A DNA stretch of 16,856 nucleotides from an uncultured Desulfovibrio sp. (GCA_900553065.1 USBZ01000043.1:1-16856), one strand, 5' to 3'; counted from the stretch's first letter, positions 6,567-13,079 are shown. Notes: generated by a model not told the origin, from the letters alone. Numbers and translations are program-made.

Positions 6567-7853
6567 TCAGGACTTGTGCAGCATGATGTCGAGAATGACC
6601 TTGTCGGCTTCCTTCATGCCCGTGGAGCCGAGGCGGCCCAGGTTGGCGATGCAGGCCTCGATGTCGTCATCCACGATGCCTTCGTTGCCGGGCACGACGG
6701 TGCCGTTCAGGGCCAGGAGCACGGCCTGTATGCCCGCGCTCACGGCGGTGGCCACCTTGAGGGCGCAGCTGCTTTTTGCGCCGTCGCAGATCATGCCCGA
6801 CACGTTGCCCACCATGTTGCGCACGGTACGCTCCATGTCCTTGAGTCCGCCGCCGAGCAGAAGCGCGATGCCGCAGGCCGAGGCGGTGCCCGCCACCATG
6901 GCTCCGCAGTGAGCCGAAAGGCGACCCAGGTGATGCTTGATGTGGATGGAGGTGAGGTGGCTGATCATGAGAGCCCGCGCCAGCTTTTCGTCGTCGGCCT
7001 GCGTGCGTATGGCGCAGGCCACCACGGGCATGGTGCAGGTGATGCCCTGATTGCCGCTGCCGGAGTTGCTCATGACCGGCATCATGACGCCGGCCATACG
7101 GGCGTCGGCGGCCGCTGCCGTAAGCTTTGCCGCAAACGTGGGCAGATCGTCGGCCAGCACGTGATTGCGGATCTGCGTTTCCATCATTTTTCCCACGCCG
7201 AGTCCGTACTGCTCGCGCAGGCCTTCTTCCGCCACGCGCCGGTTCATGCGCGCGGCTTCCAGAATGAAGCTGATCTCATCGAGCGGGGCCGTGACGGAGA
7301 ATTCGTAGATTCCGGCCAGCGTGAGCGGCCAGGGCGCGTCGGCATTTTCCGCGGCGTCGGCATTCTTCTTTTCAAAGATGAGACTGCCGTTTTTCCAGAC
7401 GCGGGTAATGTTGTCATGACTGCCGGAAAGTTCCGCGGCGGCGGTTTCGCTGCCGGCGGAGGCCGTGACGAGGCAGTAGAGCAGTTCGTCGTTGTCGGCA
7501 AGGTGCAGATGCACCGCTCCGGCAGTGAGCATGTCCCGCGCCTGCTGCGCCTGATCCTCCGTAAGATCCTTCAGGCATTCCAGCTCGAGTTCGCTTCTGC
7601 CGCCGACAGCTCCTGCGGCTGCAGCCACGCCGAGGCCCATTTCTCCCGTACCGGGCACCATGACGCCCATGCCGTTCTTGAGCAGGTTGGCGCTGACGGC
7701 CACATCCAGATGTTCCGGTCTGCAGCCGAGCGCTTCGGCGGCGCGCGCCGCGCACAGGGCTACGGCGATGGGTTCCGTGCAGCCGAGGGCGGGCACCACT
7801 TCCTTATGCAGCAGGGCAAGAACAGCTGCGCGTTCGCTTGCGTTCATGCTCAT
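6567..7853 (-). CDS. cyuA: L-cysteine desulfidase / UPF0597 (serine dehydratase alpha-like)
   Basis: This is a 428-residue member of the CyuA/YhaM (UPF0597) family, related to the alpha chain of Fe-S L-serine dehydratases. Characterised relatives (archaeal CdsB, E. coli CyuA) break L-cysteine into pyruvate, ammonia and sulfide using a [4Fe-4S] cluster. Family marks are LGCTEPIAVALCAARA near the N terminus (C25), MSNSGSGNQGI (271-281), GTASACGIALLLGGG (C327) and GMICDGAKSSCALKVATA (C356, C363); the cysteines are candidate cluster ligands. The ATG at 7853 overlaps the symporter stop as ATGA and has GGAG five bases upstream. An ATG two codons later (7847) is possible but less well spaced. Coupling to an amino-acid symporter supports a role in catabolism. 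Serine as substrate cannot be ruled out. Confidence 0.85.
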   Translation of the reverse strand: MSMNASERAAVLALLHKEVVPALGCTEPIAVALCAARAAEALGCRPEHLDVAVSANLLKNGMGVMVPGTGEMGLGVAAAAGAVGGRSELELECLKDLTEDQAQQARDMLTAGAVHLHLADNDELLYCLVTASAGSETAAAELSGSHDNITRVWKNGSLIFEKKNADAAENADAPWPLTLAGIYEFSVTAPLDEISFILEAARMNRRVAEEGLREQYGLGVGKMMETQIRNHVLADDLPTFAAKLTAAAADARMAGVMMPVMSNSGSGNQGITCTMPVVACAIRTQADDEKLARALMISHLTSIHIKHHLGRLSAHCGAMVAGTASACGIALLLGGGLKDMERTVRNMVGNVSGMICDGAKSSCALKVATAVSAGIQAVLLALNGTVVPGNEGIVDDDIEACIANLGRLGSTGMKEADKVILDIMLHKS

Positions 7854-9079
7854 ACGCGCTCCGATGCGGACTTGTTCTGCAGCTCGCCGAGTTCCTCGTT
7901 GCGGTTGAAGATGCCTTCGAGCATGAGGGTGAGCGCGCCGTCGCCGGTAATGTTGCAGGCCGTGCCGAAGCTGTCCTGAAGGGCGAAGATGGCGATGAGC
8001 AGAGCCACGCCGTTCTGATCGAAGCCCAGTACGCCGGTGACGATGCCGAGGGAGGCCACCACGGTACCGCCGGGCACGCCGGGAGCGCCGACGGCGAAGA
8101 TGCCGAGCAGCAGGCAGAACAGGATCATCACGCCGACGCTCGGAAGCGTGCCGTAGAGCATGAGATGCAGCGTCATGCAGAAGAAGGTTTCCGTCAGCAC
8201 GGAGCCGCACAGGTGTACGGTGGAGCCGAGGGGAATCATGAATTCCACAAGGTTCTTGCTGAGCACGCGGGATTTGCGGGCGCACTCCAGCGCCACGGGA
8301 AGCGTGGCCGCACTGGACATGGTGCCCACGGCGGTCAGATAGGCGGGAGCATAGTAGCGGAAGACTTCCACGGGGTTGCGGCCGGAGAGCAGACCGCCGA
8401 TGCCGTAGAGCACGGCGAGCCAGATGAAGTGACCGACGAGAACGATGAGCACCATGGAGATGAAGACCGGCAGATGGAGGCTCAGCGAACCTTCATAGGC
8501 GAGTCCGAGGAAGGACATGCCCACGAAGAAGGGCAGGATGGGAATCATGATGCGTACCACGAGGGAGCTCATGATGCGTTCAAGTTCGGCGAAGAGGGCG
8601 GCCGTCTTTTCAGACCTGGTCCAGGTGATGGCCACACCGAAGAAAAGGGCCAGAATAAGGGCGCTCATCACGCTGAAGAGCGGAGGAATGTCGAGCCTGA
8701 ACACGATTTCCGGCAGGCTGCGCAGAGGCTCGGTGGATGTGGCGATGGAAAGATGGGGAATGATGGCGTAGCCGGAAACGGTGGAGAAGAAGGCGGCGCC
8801 TATGGAGGAGAGGTAGGCTATGGCCACGGCGGTGAACAGAATTCTGCTGGCGTTCTGGCCGAGCCGGACGATGGCGGGCGTGATGAAGCCTACGATGACC
8901 AGCGGCACCAGGAAGAAGATGATCTGTCCGAAGATGTAGCGCAGAGATACCACGGCATCCATGATGTGGTGCAGAGGGCTCTGGGTGTTGTTGCCGAGGT
9001 ACGTTCCGATGAGGGAACCCGCCACGATGCCGATCAGCAGTTTGATGATCAGCGAGAAATCAGCGGCTTTTGTGGACAT
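7850..9079 (-). CDS. DAACS-family amino acid:cation symporter
   Basis: This 409-residue inner-membrane protein belongs to the dicarboxylate/amino acid:cation symporter family, with eight helices and two re-entrant hairpins. The first hairpin is marked by SSAATLP (255-261) and the last helix by DSFGTACNITGD (379-390). Against GltPh, the amino-group-binding Asp (D379), Asn (N386) and last Asp (D390) are kept. The side-chain-binding Arg (GltPh R397) is Gly (G382), and the NMDG sodium motif reads HLCG (289-292). This suggests a neutral substrate and altered ion coupling. The ATG at 9079 follows a strong GAGGAGG five bases away. The stop overlaps the start of the cyuA-like gene by four bases, so the two are one operon, and cysteine or serine is the likely cargo. 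Substrate and ion are inferred. Confidence 0.92.
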   Translation of the reverse strand: MSTKAADFSLIIKLLIGIVAGSLIGTYLGNNTQSPLHHIMDAVVSLRYIFGQIIFFLVPLVIVGFITPAIVRLGQNASRILFTAVAIAYLSSIGAAFFSTVSGYAIIPHLSIATSTEPLRSLPEIVFRLDIPPLFSVMSALILALFFGVAITWTRSEKTAALFAELERIMSSLVVRIMIPILPFFVGMSFLGLAYEGSLSLHLPVFISMVLIVLVGHFIWLAVLYGIGGLLSGRNPVEVFRYYAPAYLTAVGTMSSAATLPVALECARKSRVLSKNLVEFMIPLGSTVHLCGSVLTETFFCMTLHLMLYGTLPSVGVMILFCLLLGIFAVGAPGVPGGTVVASLGIVTGVLGFDQNGVALLIAIFALQDSFGTACNITGDGALTLMLEGIFNRNEELGELQNKSASERV

Positions 9080-9349
9080 GAATGCCTCCTCAATATTAAA
9101 AAGTACGCTTCTGCCATGTAGCACGGCGGAAGCGGCTGTGCAACATTCCCGGGCTGGAGAAGAGGGGCCGTGCGGCGCTTTTTGAAAGAACTCTTTCTGA
9201 ATCGCCAGAGGAACCGTCTTTCACCCTGTGTCTTTCATTGGAACGGAACTGCCGCTACGGAGAAGAAGGCGCGTAGAACGGAAGGGTGAGAGGGAGAGTC
9301 CGTAGCTAACGAAAATGAGGAGGAATAAAAAAAATCTTGTAGAAAATGC
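9080..9349. other. Divergent intergenic region, symporter / tRNA-Val
   Basis: This stretch holds no gene that I can support. It carries the ribosome binding site and a possible promoter of the minus-strand symporter at its left end, and leads into the tRNA promoter on the right. A small hairpin GAAAG/CTTTC lies near 9184-9197. The 11-mer AAGGCGCGTAG at 9266-9276 repeats the 5' end of the tRNA-Val gene (9398-9408), probably by chance. Confidence 0.4.
9115..9143 (-). promoter_or_regulatory. Possible promoter of the symporter operon
   Basis: On the minus strand, TTGCAC (9143-9138) is followed after 17 bases by TACATG (9120-9115), with an extended -10 TGC just before it. Each box matches three of six consensus positions. 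It lies about 35 bases upstream of the symporter start. The spacing is good and the boxes are weak. Confidence 0.35.
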
Positions 9350-9376
9350 TTGACGAACGGTGAAAAGGTCTATAAG
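9350..9376 (+). promoter_or_regulatory. Promoter of tRNA-Val
   Basis: TTGACG at 9350-9355 (five of six) and TATAAG at 9371-9376 (five of six) are separated by 15 bases, a little short of the usual 16-18. Transcription would start around 9383, about 16 bases before the mature tRNA. An A/T-rich stretch at 9326-9346 could act as an UP element. Confidence 0.6.
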
Positions 9377-9398
9377 AATCGTCTTCACCGAACAATAA

Positions 9399-9474
9399 AG
9401 GCGCGTAGCTCAGGTGGCAGAGCACTTCCTTGACACGGAAGGGGTCAGCAGTTCAAGTCTGCTCGTGCCTACCA
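9399..9474 (+). tRNA. tRNA-Val (GAC anticodon)
   Basis: This is a complete 76-base cloverleaf with encoded CCA. The acceptor stem is AGGCGCG (9399-9405) with CGTGCCT (9464-9470), containing one G-T pair. The D stem is GCTC/GAGC (9408-9411, 9420-9423). The anticodon stem CTTCC/GGAAG encloses the loop TTGACAC, with anticodon GAC at 9432-9434, which reads valine codons GUC and GUU. The T stem AGCAG/CTGCT encloses TTCAAGT. A promoter lies just upstream and a strong terminator 15 bases after the CCA end, with thrS close behind. Confidence 0.97.
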
Positions 9475-9488
9475 CAAAAAATCATCGG

Positions 9489-9519
9489 AAAGGGAGGCAG
9501 CGCCTCCCTTTTCTTTTTT
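9489..9519 (+). terminator. Terminator between tRNA-Val and thrS
   Basis: AAAGGGAGGC at 9489-9498 pairs perfectly with GCCTCCCTTT at 9502-9511 around a 3-base loop, followed by a T-rich tail to 9519. It ends the tRNA transcript. Only 31 bases separate it from the thrS start codon, so it may also act as an attenuator for thrS. Confidence 0.85.
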
Positions 9520-9550
9520 GTTTTCTCAACTGTGATTTTTGGAGTTCCCC

Positions 9551-11497
9551 ATGCAGATATCCGTAGAAGGAAAGTTGATTGAGGCCGCCGCCGGTGCTTC
9601 CTGCGCCGAGGTGCTGAAGCAGGCTCTTTCCGGCAAACGGTTCAAGGCCGCTCTTGCCTGCCGCGTGAAGACCGCGGACAAGGAAGCGCTGCTCGATCTT
9701 TCTGCTGAAATGCCCGCCGATGCACTGGAAGCCGCCCCCGTGACGGCTGAGGACCCCGAAGGGCTTCAGCTGCTGCGCCATTCCACTTCCCATGTCATGG
9801 CCGCCGCCGTGCAGAGACTGTTCCCCGGCGTGAAGGTCACCATCGGTCCGTCCATCGACTCCGGCTTCTATTACGATTTTGATACCCCGCGTCCCTTCTC
9901 TCCCGATGACCTTGAAGCCATCGAAAAGGAAATGCGCTCCATCATTGCGGAAAACGTTCCCTTTGAACGTTCCGTCATGAAGAAGGACGATGCCGTTGCG
10001 CTGTTCCGCGACAAGGGCGAGACCTACAAGGTGGAGATCATCGAAGGCATCGACGCCGATACCGTTTCCCTGTACCGCTGCGGCGACTTCCTCGATCTCT
10101 GCCGCGGACCGCACATTCCCGGCACGGGTTCGGTCAAGGCCTTCAAGCTCCTTTCCGTGGCCGGCGCCTACTGGCGCGGCGACGAAAAGAATCCCATGCT
10201 CTCCCGCATCTACGGCACGGCCTTCCCCGATGAAAAGGGCCTCAAGGATTACCTTGCCGCCATCGAGGAAGCCAAGAGACGCGATCATCGCCGTCTGGGC
10301 AAGGAGCTCGGTCTGTTCTCCTTCCATGAAGACGTGGCTCCCGGCATGTCCTTCTGGCTGCCCAAGGGCATGATGCTCCGCACCATTCTTGAGGACTTCC
10401 TCGTGCGTGAACATCTCAAGCGCGGCTACGAGCTTGTGCGCGGACCCCAGATCCTGCGCCGCGAGCTGTGGGAGCGTTCCGGCCATTACGATCACTACCG
10501 TGAAAACATGTACTTCACGGAAATCGAAGGCGACGTGCACGGCGTGAAGCCCATGAACTGCGTGGGCCATATGCTCATGTACGGCGAAACCCTGCACAGC
10601 TACCGCGATCTGCCCGTGCGCATGTTCGAGCTCGGCGTGGTGCATCGTCATGAAAAGTCCGGTACGCTGCACGGTCTTCTGCGCGTGCGTCAGTTCACGC
10701 AGGATGATGCCCACATCATCTGCGCCATCGATCAGCTGGAAGAAGAGATCCTCAACGTCATGCACCTTTCCGCCGACCTGATGGATCTGTTCGGCTTCAA
10801 GTACCGCATTTTCATTTCCACCCGTCCCGAGGACAGCATCGGTTCCGACGAGGCATGGGAACGCGCAACGAATGCGCTGATCAAGGCCGTGGAAAAGGAA
10901 GGCAAGCCCTATCAGATCAATGAGGGCGACGGCGCCTTCTACGGCCCCAAGATAGATATCAAGGTCACCGACGCCATCGGCCGCGAATGGCAGCTTTCCA
11001 CCATTCAGGTGGACTTCACCCTGCCTGAACGCTTCGATCTCGTGTATGTCGGTCAGGATGGCGAACGCCATCGTCCCGTCATGGTGCACCGCGCCATTCT
11101 GGGTTCTCTGGAACGCTTCATCGGCGTTCTCACCGAGCATTATGCCGGTGCCTTCCCTGCCTGGCTTGCGCCCGTGCAGGCCCGCATCGTCAACGTGACC
11201 GATGCCCAGATGGATTATGTCAAGGATATGAAGAGCCGTCTTGCCGCCGCCGGTATCCGTGTGGAGACCGATCTGCGCAACGAAAAACTGGGCTTCAAGA
11301 TTCGTGAAGCTCAGCTGGCCAAGATTCCCTACGTCCTCGTGGTGGGCGACAAGGAAGTGGCCGACGGCGGCTTCAGCGTCCGTCTGCGTTCCGGCGAAAA
11401 CATCGGCTTCCGCTCTCTGGATGACGTGATCGCCATGATTCGGACGGAGAGTGAGGAACCGTTCAAACGTGGAGGTATGAGCTATAGCTTCGCCTAA
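9551..11497 (+). CDS. thrS: Threonyl-tRNA synthetase
   Basis: This class II synthetase charges tRNA-Thr in the cytoplasm. Its 648 residues hold the full set of domains. A divergent TGS domain spans about 1-65. The editing domain has HSTSH at 77-81 and C184/H188 in CRGPHIPG. The catalytic core spans about 265-530, with zinc ligands C337 (MNCVGH), H388 (DDAHI) and H513 (MVHRAILGSLERF) and the motif-2 region HRHEKSGTLHGLLRVRQF. The anticodon-binding domain covers about 540-640. I chose the ATG at 9551 because GGAG lies six bases before it; an in-frame TTG four codons upstream has no ribosome binding site. There is no room for a full promoter between the tRNA terminator and the start, so transcription probably reads through from tRNA-Val. 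The 3' end overlaps the likely infC start. Confidence 0.98.
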   Translation: MQISVEGKLIEAAAGASCAEVLKQALSGKRFKAALACRVKTADKEALLDLSAEMPADALEAAPVTAEDPEGLQLLRHSTSHVMAAAVQRLFPGVKVTIGPSIDSGFYYDFDTPRPFSPDDLEAIEKEMRSIIAENVPFERSVMKKDDAVALFRDKGETYKVEIIEGIDADTVSLYRCGDFLDLCRGPHIPGTGSVKAFKLLSVAGAYWRGDEKNPMLSRIYGTAFPDEKGLKDYLAAIEEAKRRDHRRLGKELGLFSFHEDVAPGMSFWLPKGMMLRTILEDFLVREHLKRGYELVRGPQILRRELWERSGHYDHYRENMYFTEIEGDVHGVKPMNCVGHMLMYGETLHSYRDLPVRMFELGVVHRHEKSGTLHGLLRVRQFTQDDAHIICAIDQLEEEILNVMHLSADLMDLFGFKYRIFISTRPEDSIGSDEAWERATNALIKAVEKEGKPYQINEGDGAFYGPKIDIKVTDAIGREWQLSTIQVDFTLPERFDLVYVGQDGERHRPVMVHRAILGSLERFIGVLTEHYAGAFPAWLAPVQARIVNVTDAQMDYVKDMKSRLAAAGIRVETDLRNEKLGFKIREAQLAKIPYVLVVGDKEVADGGFSVRLRSGENIGFRSLDDVIAMIRTESEEPFKRGGMSYSFA

Positions 11498-12035
11498 CAT
11501 GAGACCTCGGCGCGACGTGCCTCAGGACGGTGTACGCCGCAACGAGCAGATTCGTGCCCGTGAAGTACGGGTGATTGGTCCGGAAGGAGAACAGATTGGC
11601 ATCCTTCCCTGTTCCGATGCTATCGCCATGGCCCATGAGGCCGGCTATGATCTGGTGGAAGTCGCCGCCAACGCGGAACCGCCCGTATGCCGTATCATGG
11701 ACTTCGGCAAGTTCAAGTACGAACAGCAGCAGAAGAAAAAGGAAGCCAAACGCAATCAGACCGTGGTGCAGATCAAGGAAATCAAGGTTCGTCCCAAGAC
11801 CGACGACCATGACTACGAAACCAAGCTGCGCCATATCCGTCGTTTCCTTACCGACGGCGATCGCTGCAAGGTTACCGTGTTCTTCCGCGGACGCGAGATC
11901 GTGCACAAGGATCGCGGTGAATCCATTCTGACCAAGATCATCGCCGACACCGCTGATGTGGGCAAGGTCGAACAGGCTCCCAGCGCCGAAGGCCGCACCC
12001 TTCAGATGCTGCTCATCCCTCTTCCCAAGAAATAG
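11484..12035 (+). CDS. infC: Translation initiation factor IF-3
   Basis: IF-3 binds the 30S subunit, prevents premature 50S joining and proofreads the start codon. The N-terminal domain is seen in VRRNEQIRAREVRVIGPEGE and DLVEVAANAEPPVCRIMDFG, then a Lys/Gln-rich linker (KYEQQQKKKEAKRNQ), then the C-terminal domain IKEIKVRPKTDDHDYETK to the LLIPLPKK end. I place the start at an ATA (11484-11486) because GGAGGT at 11471-11476 is seven bases before it, giving 183 residues. The ATG at 11499 gives 178 residues but has no ribosome binding site within range. Non-AUG starts such as the E. coli AUU are a known self-control device of infC. With this start the gene overlaps thrS by 14 bases. The product is certain; the start is likely but unproven. 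Confidence 0.95.
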   Translation: MASPNMRPRRDVPQDGVRRNEQIRAREVRVIGPEGEQIGILPCSDAIAMAHEAGYDLVEVAANAEPPVCRIMDFGKFKYEQQQKKKEAKRNQTVVQIKEIKVRPKTDDHDYETKLRHIRRFLTDGDRCKVTVFFRGREIVHKDRGESILTKIIADTADVGKVEQAPSAEGRTLQMLLIPLPKK

Positions 12036-12046
12036 TCCTTCATCCG

Positions 12047-12073
12047 GCGCGGCGAAGCTCATCTTCGCCGCGC
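12047..12073 (+). other. Hairpin just after infC
   Basis: GCGCGGCGAAG at 12047-12057 pairs perfectly (11 bp) with CTTCGCCGCGC at 12063-12073 around a 5-base loop. It begins 11 bases after the infC stop. No T-run follows directly, so it is more likely an mRNA 3' structure or part of the L35/L20 leader than a plain terminator. Confidence 0.5.
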
Positions 12074-12103
12074 TGTTGACATTTTGCGGGAAAACCGCGA
12101 AGG

Positions 12104-12136
12104 AACGAAAGCGCTTTTTCAAAGGCGCTTTCGTTT
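12104..12136 (+). terminator. Terminator-like hairpin in the infC-rpmI gap
   Basis: AACGAAAGCGC at 12104-12114 pairs perfectly with GCGCTTTCGTT at 12125-12135 around ten bases that can pair further (TTT/AAA). The T tract after the stem is short (TTTAT), so termination would be partial at best. It may separate infC from rpmI expression or be part of a ribosomal protein leader. Confidence 0.35.
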
Positions 12137-12211
12137 ATCAGAGGATCGGCGGCCGTTTTCGGAAAGTGCGCGCGGCGCATGCGTTCCGGCGGAAAAGCGC
12201 TGATTTTTTGC

Positions 12212-12240
12212 TTGCAGATTAAGCAAAAATGCTGCATAGT
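12212..12240 (+). promoter_or_regulatory. Possible promoter of rpmI-rplT
   Basis: TTGCAG at 12212-12217 and CATAGT at 12235-12240 are spaced by 17 bases and lie about 70 bases before rpmI. The boxes match three and four of six consensus positions. An internal promoter is plausible because two hairpins precede it. Confidence 0.35.
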
Positions 12241-12307
12241 CGGTCCTTTCTGATGCCCAAATCGTGCGTCCTGTTTTCGGGGCGCTGCGAATACTAAGGA
12301 GTTGGTT

Positions 12308-12505
12308 ATGCCCAAGATCAAGACCAGCCGTTCTGCCGCCAAGCGCTTCAGCACCACCGGCAGCGGCAAGTTCCGCCGTCGTCGTCAGAACCTGCGCCAC
12401 ATCCTCACCAAGAAGGATGCCAAGCGTCGTGCCCGTCTGGGTAAGGGTGCCCTCGTCGACAGCGCGAACCTGAAGGCCGTCAAGCGCCTCATGCCCTACG
12501 CGTAA
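12308..12505 (+). CDS. rpmI: 50S ribosomal protein L35
   Basis: L35 is a small basic protein of the large ribosomal subunit. The 65-residue length is normal. The sequence MPKIKTSRSAAKRFSTTGSG followed by KFRRRRQNLRHILTKK is the family signature, with the usual Arg/Lys-rich middle. I chose the ATG at 12308 because AGGAG (12297-12301) lies six bases before it; a TTG two codons upstream lies against that site and is unlikely. It is separated from infC by about 270 bases with hairpins and a possible promoter, and is followed by rplT after 107 bases. In E. coli the L35-L20 pair is repressed by L20 binding this leader. Whether that happens here cannot be seen from sequence. Confidence 0.98.
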   Translation: MPKIKTSRSAAKRFSTTGSGKFRRRRQNLRHILTKKDAKRRARLGKGALVDSANLKAVKRLMPYA

Positions 12506-12541
12506 GTCCTGCTTTTGGCAGGTAGCGTATTTCCGAATTTC

Positions 12542-12592
12542 GCCGCCTTTTTGCGGCTCAACTCCCGCTGGCCTGATCTCCGCCTCGCGGGA
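12542..12592 (+). other. Hairpins in the rpmI-rplT gap
   Basis: GCCGC (12542-12546) pairs with GCGGC (12553-12557) over a CTTTTT loop, and TCCCGC (12563-12568) pairs with GCGGGA (12587-12592). These fill most of the 107-base gap and end just before the rplT ribosome binding site. They could be part of an L20 recognition or mRNA-processing structure. There is no terminator T-run. Confidence 0.35.
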
Positions 12593-12612
12593 CTGAATGT
12601 GGAGGATTTTCC

Positions 12613-12966
12613 ATGCGTGTAAAGAGAGGTCTTGCTGCCCATCGTCGGCACAAGAAATACCTGGATATGGCCAAGGGCTTCCGCGGTGGCCGCAGCCGTC
12701 TGTATCGCACTGCCCGTGAAGCCGTCGAACGTTCTCTGAATTATGCCTTTGAAGGCCGCAAGCTTCGCAAGCGCGCCTTCCGCCGCCTGTGGATCCAGCG
12801 CATCAACGCCGGCGCCCGCATCAACGGCCTGTCCTATTCCCGTCTGGTCAACGGTCTGAAGCTTGCCGGTGTGGAAATCAACCGCAAGATGCTGGCTGAC
12901 CTCGCCGTCCGCGAAAAGGCCGACTTCGCCGCCATCGTCGAACTGGCCAAGTCCAAGCTGGCGTAA
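12613..12966 (+). CDS. rplT: 50S ribosomal protein L20
   Basis: L20 binds 23S rRNA early in 50S assembly and in several bacteria represses its own operon. The 117-residue length is standard. The start MRVKRGLAAHRRHKKYLDMA, then KGFRGGRSRLYRTAREAVER, RRLWIQRINAGAR and the C-terminal LADLAVREKADFAAIVELAK match the family throughout. GGAGG at 12601-12605 lies seven bases before the ATG. The gene is followed by a 165-base leader to pheS that contains a candidate attenuator, so pheST is probably transcribed from here. Confidence 0.98.
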   Translation: MRVKRGLAAHRRHKKYLDMAKGFRGGRSRLYRTAREAVERSLNYAFEGRKLRKRAFRRLWIQRINAGARINGLSYSRLVNGLKLAGVEINRKMLADLAVREKADFAAIVELAKSKLA

Positions 12967-13014
12967 GTTTCTCTTTTCGGGAACAGCCTGCGGCCTTACG
13001 GCCCGAGGCACCGG

Positions 13015-13062
13015 ATGACGCTTTTTGGGGAGCTTTTCCCCGCAAGGGGGTGCAGGGCCTGA
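13015..13062 (+). CDS. Candidate leader peptide upstream of pheS
   Basis: This is a 15-codon frame, MTLFGELFPARGCRA. GAGG at 13005-13008 lies six bases before its ATG. It has two Phe codons (13024-13026, 13036-13038), and its TGA falls in the loop of a terminator hairpin. Position, ribosome binding site and overlap with alternative hairpins match a translation-controlled attenuator. The E. coli pheST leader peptide pheM works this way but has five Phe codons in 14 residues. Two Phe in 15 is weak evidence, and a frame this short can occur by chance. Confidence 0.35.
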   Translation: MTLFGELFPARGCRA

Positions 13063-13079
13063 CTCTGCACCCCTTTTTT
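13027..13079 (+). promoter_or_regulatory. Candidate pheST attenuator with terminator
   Basis: Three stems compete. Stem A is GGGGA (13027-13031) with TCCCC (13037-13041). Stem B is CCCC-GCAA-GGGG (13038-13049), closed by a GNRA-type tetraloop. Stem C is GGGGTGCAG (13047-13055) with CTGCACCCC (13065-13073), followed by six T (13074-13079), and is a good terminator. A excludes B, and B excludes C, the usual antiterminator logic. The 52 bases left before pheS show no promoter. The terminator itself is clear; its use as a switch is inferred. Confidence 0.6.

Noticed and set aside
7854..8285. An N-terminal extension of the cyuA frame into the symporter gene
   Set aside because: The frame stays open upstream, but the added residues are Arg/His-rich and unlike the family. 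The ATG at 7853 with GGAG and the ATGA overlap is the natural start.
9266..9276. An 11-base copy of the tRNA-Val 5' end, considered as an attachment-site or integration scar
   Set aside because: The match is too short and is at the 5' end of the tRNA, whereas attachment sites usually lie at the 3' end. No integrase or mobile gene is nearby.
9482..11500. A 672-codon open frame antisense to thrS
   Set aside because: It mirrors the codon structure of a certain thrS, has no ribosome binding site or recognisable domain, and arises from strong GC bias at codon position three. The same holds for the long antisense frames over pheT (14111-16537), pheS (13198-14421), leuB (3172-4476), leuC (5054-6244), cyuA (6576-7979) and the symporter (7838-9121).
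12076..12081. A perfect TTGACA after the infC hairpin, considered as a promoter
   Set aside because: No -10-like sequence occurs 15-19 bases downstream; the region there is GC- and purine-rich.
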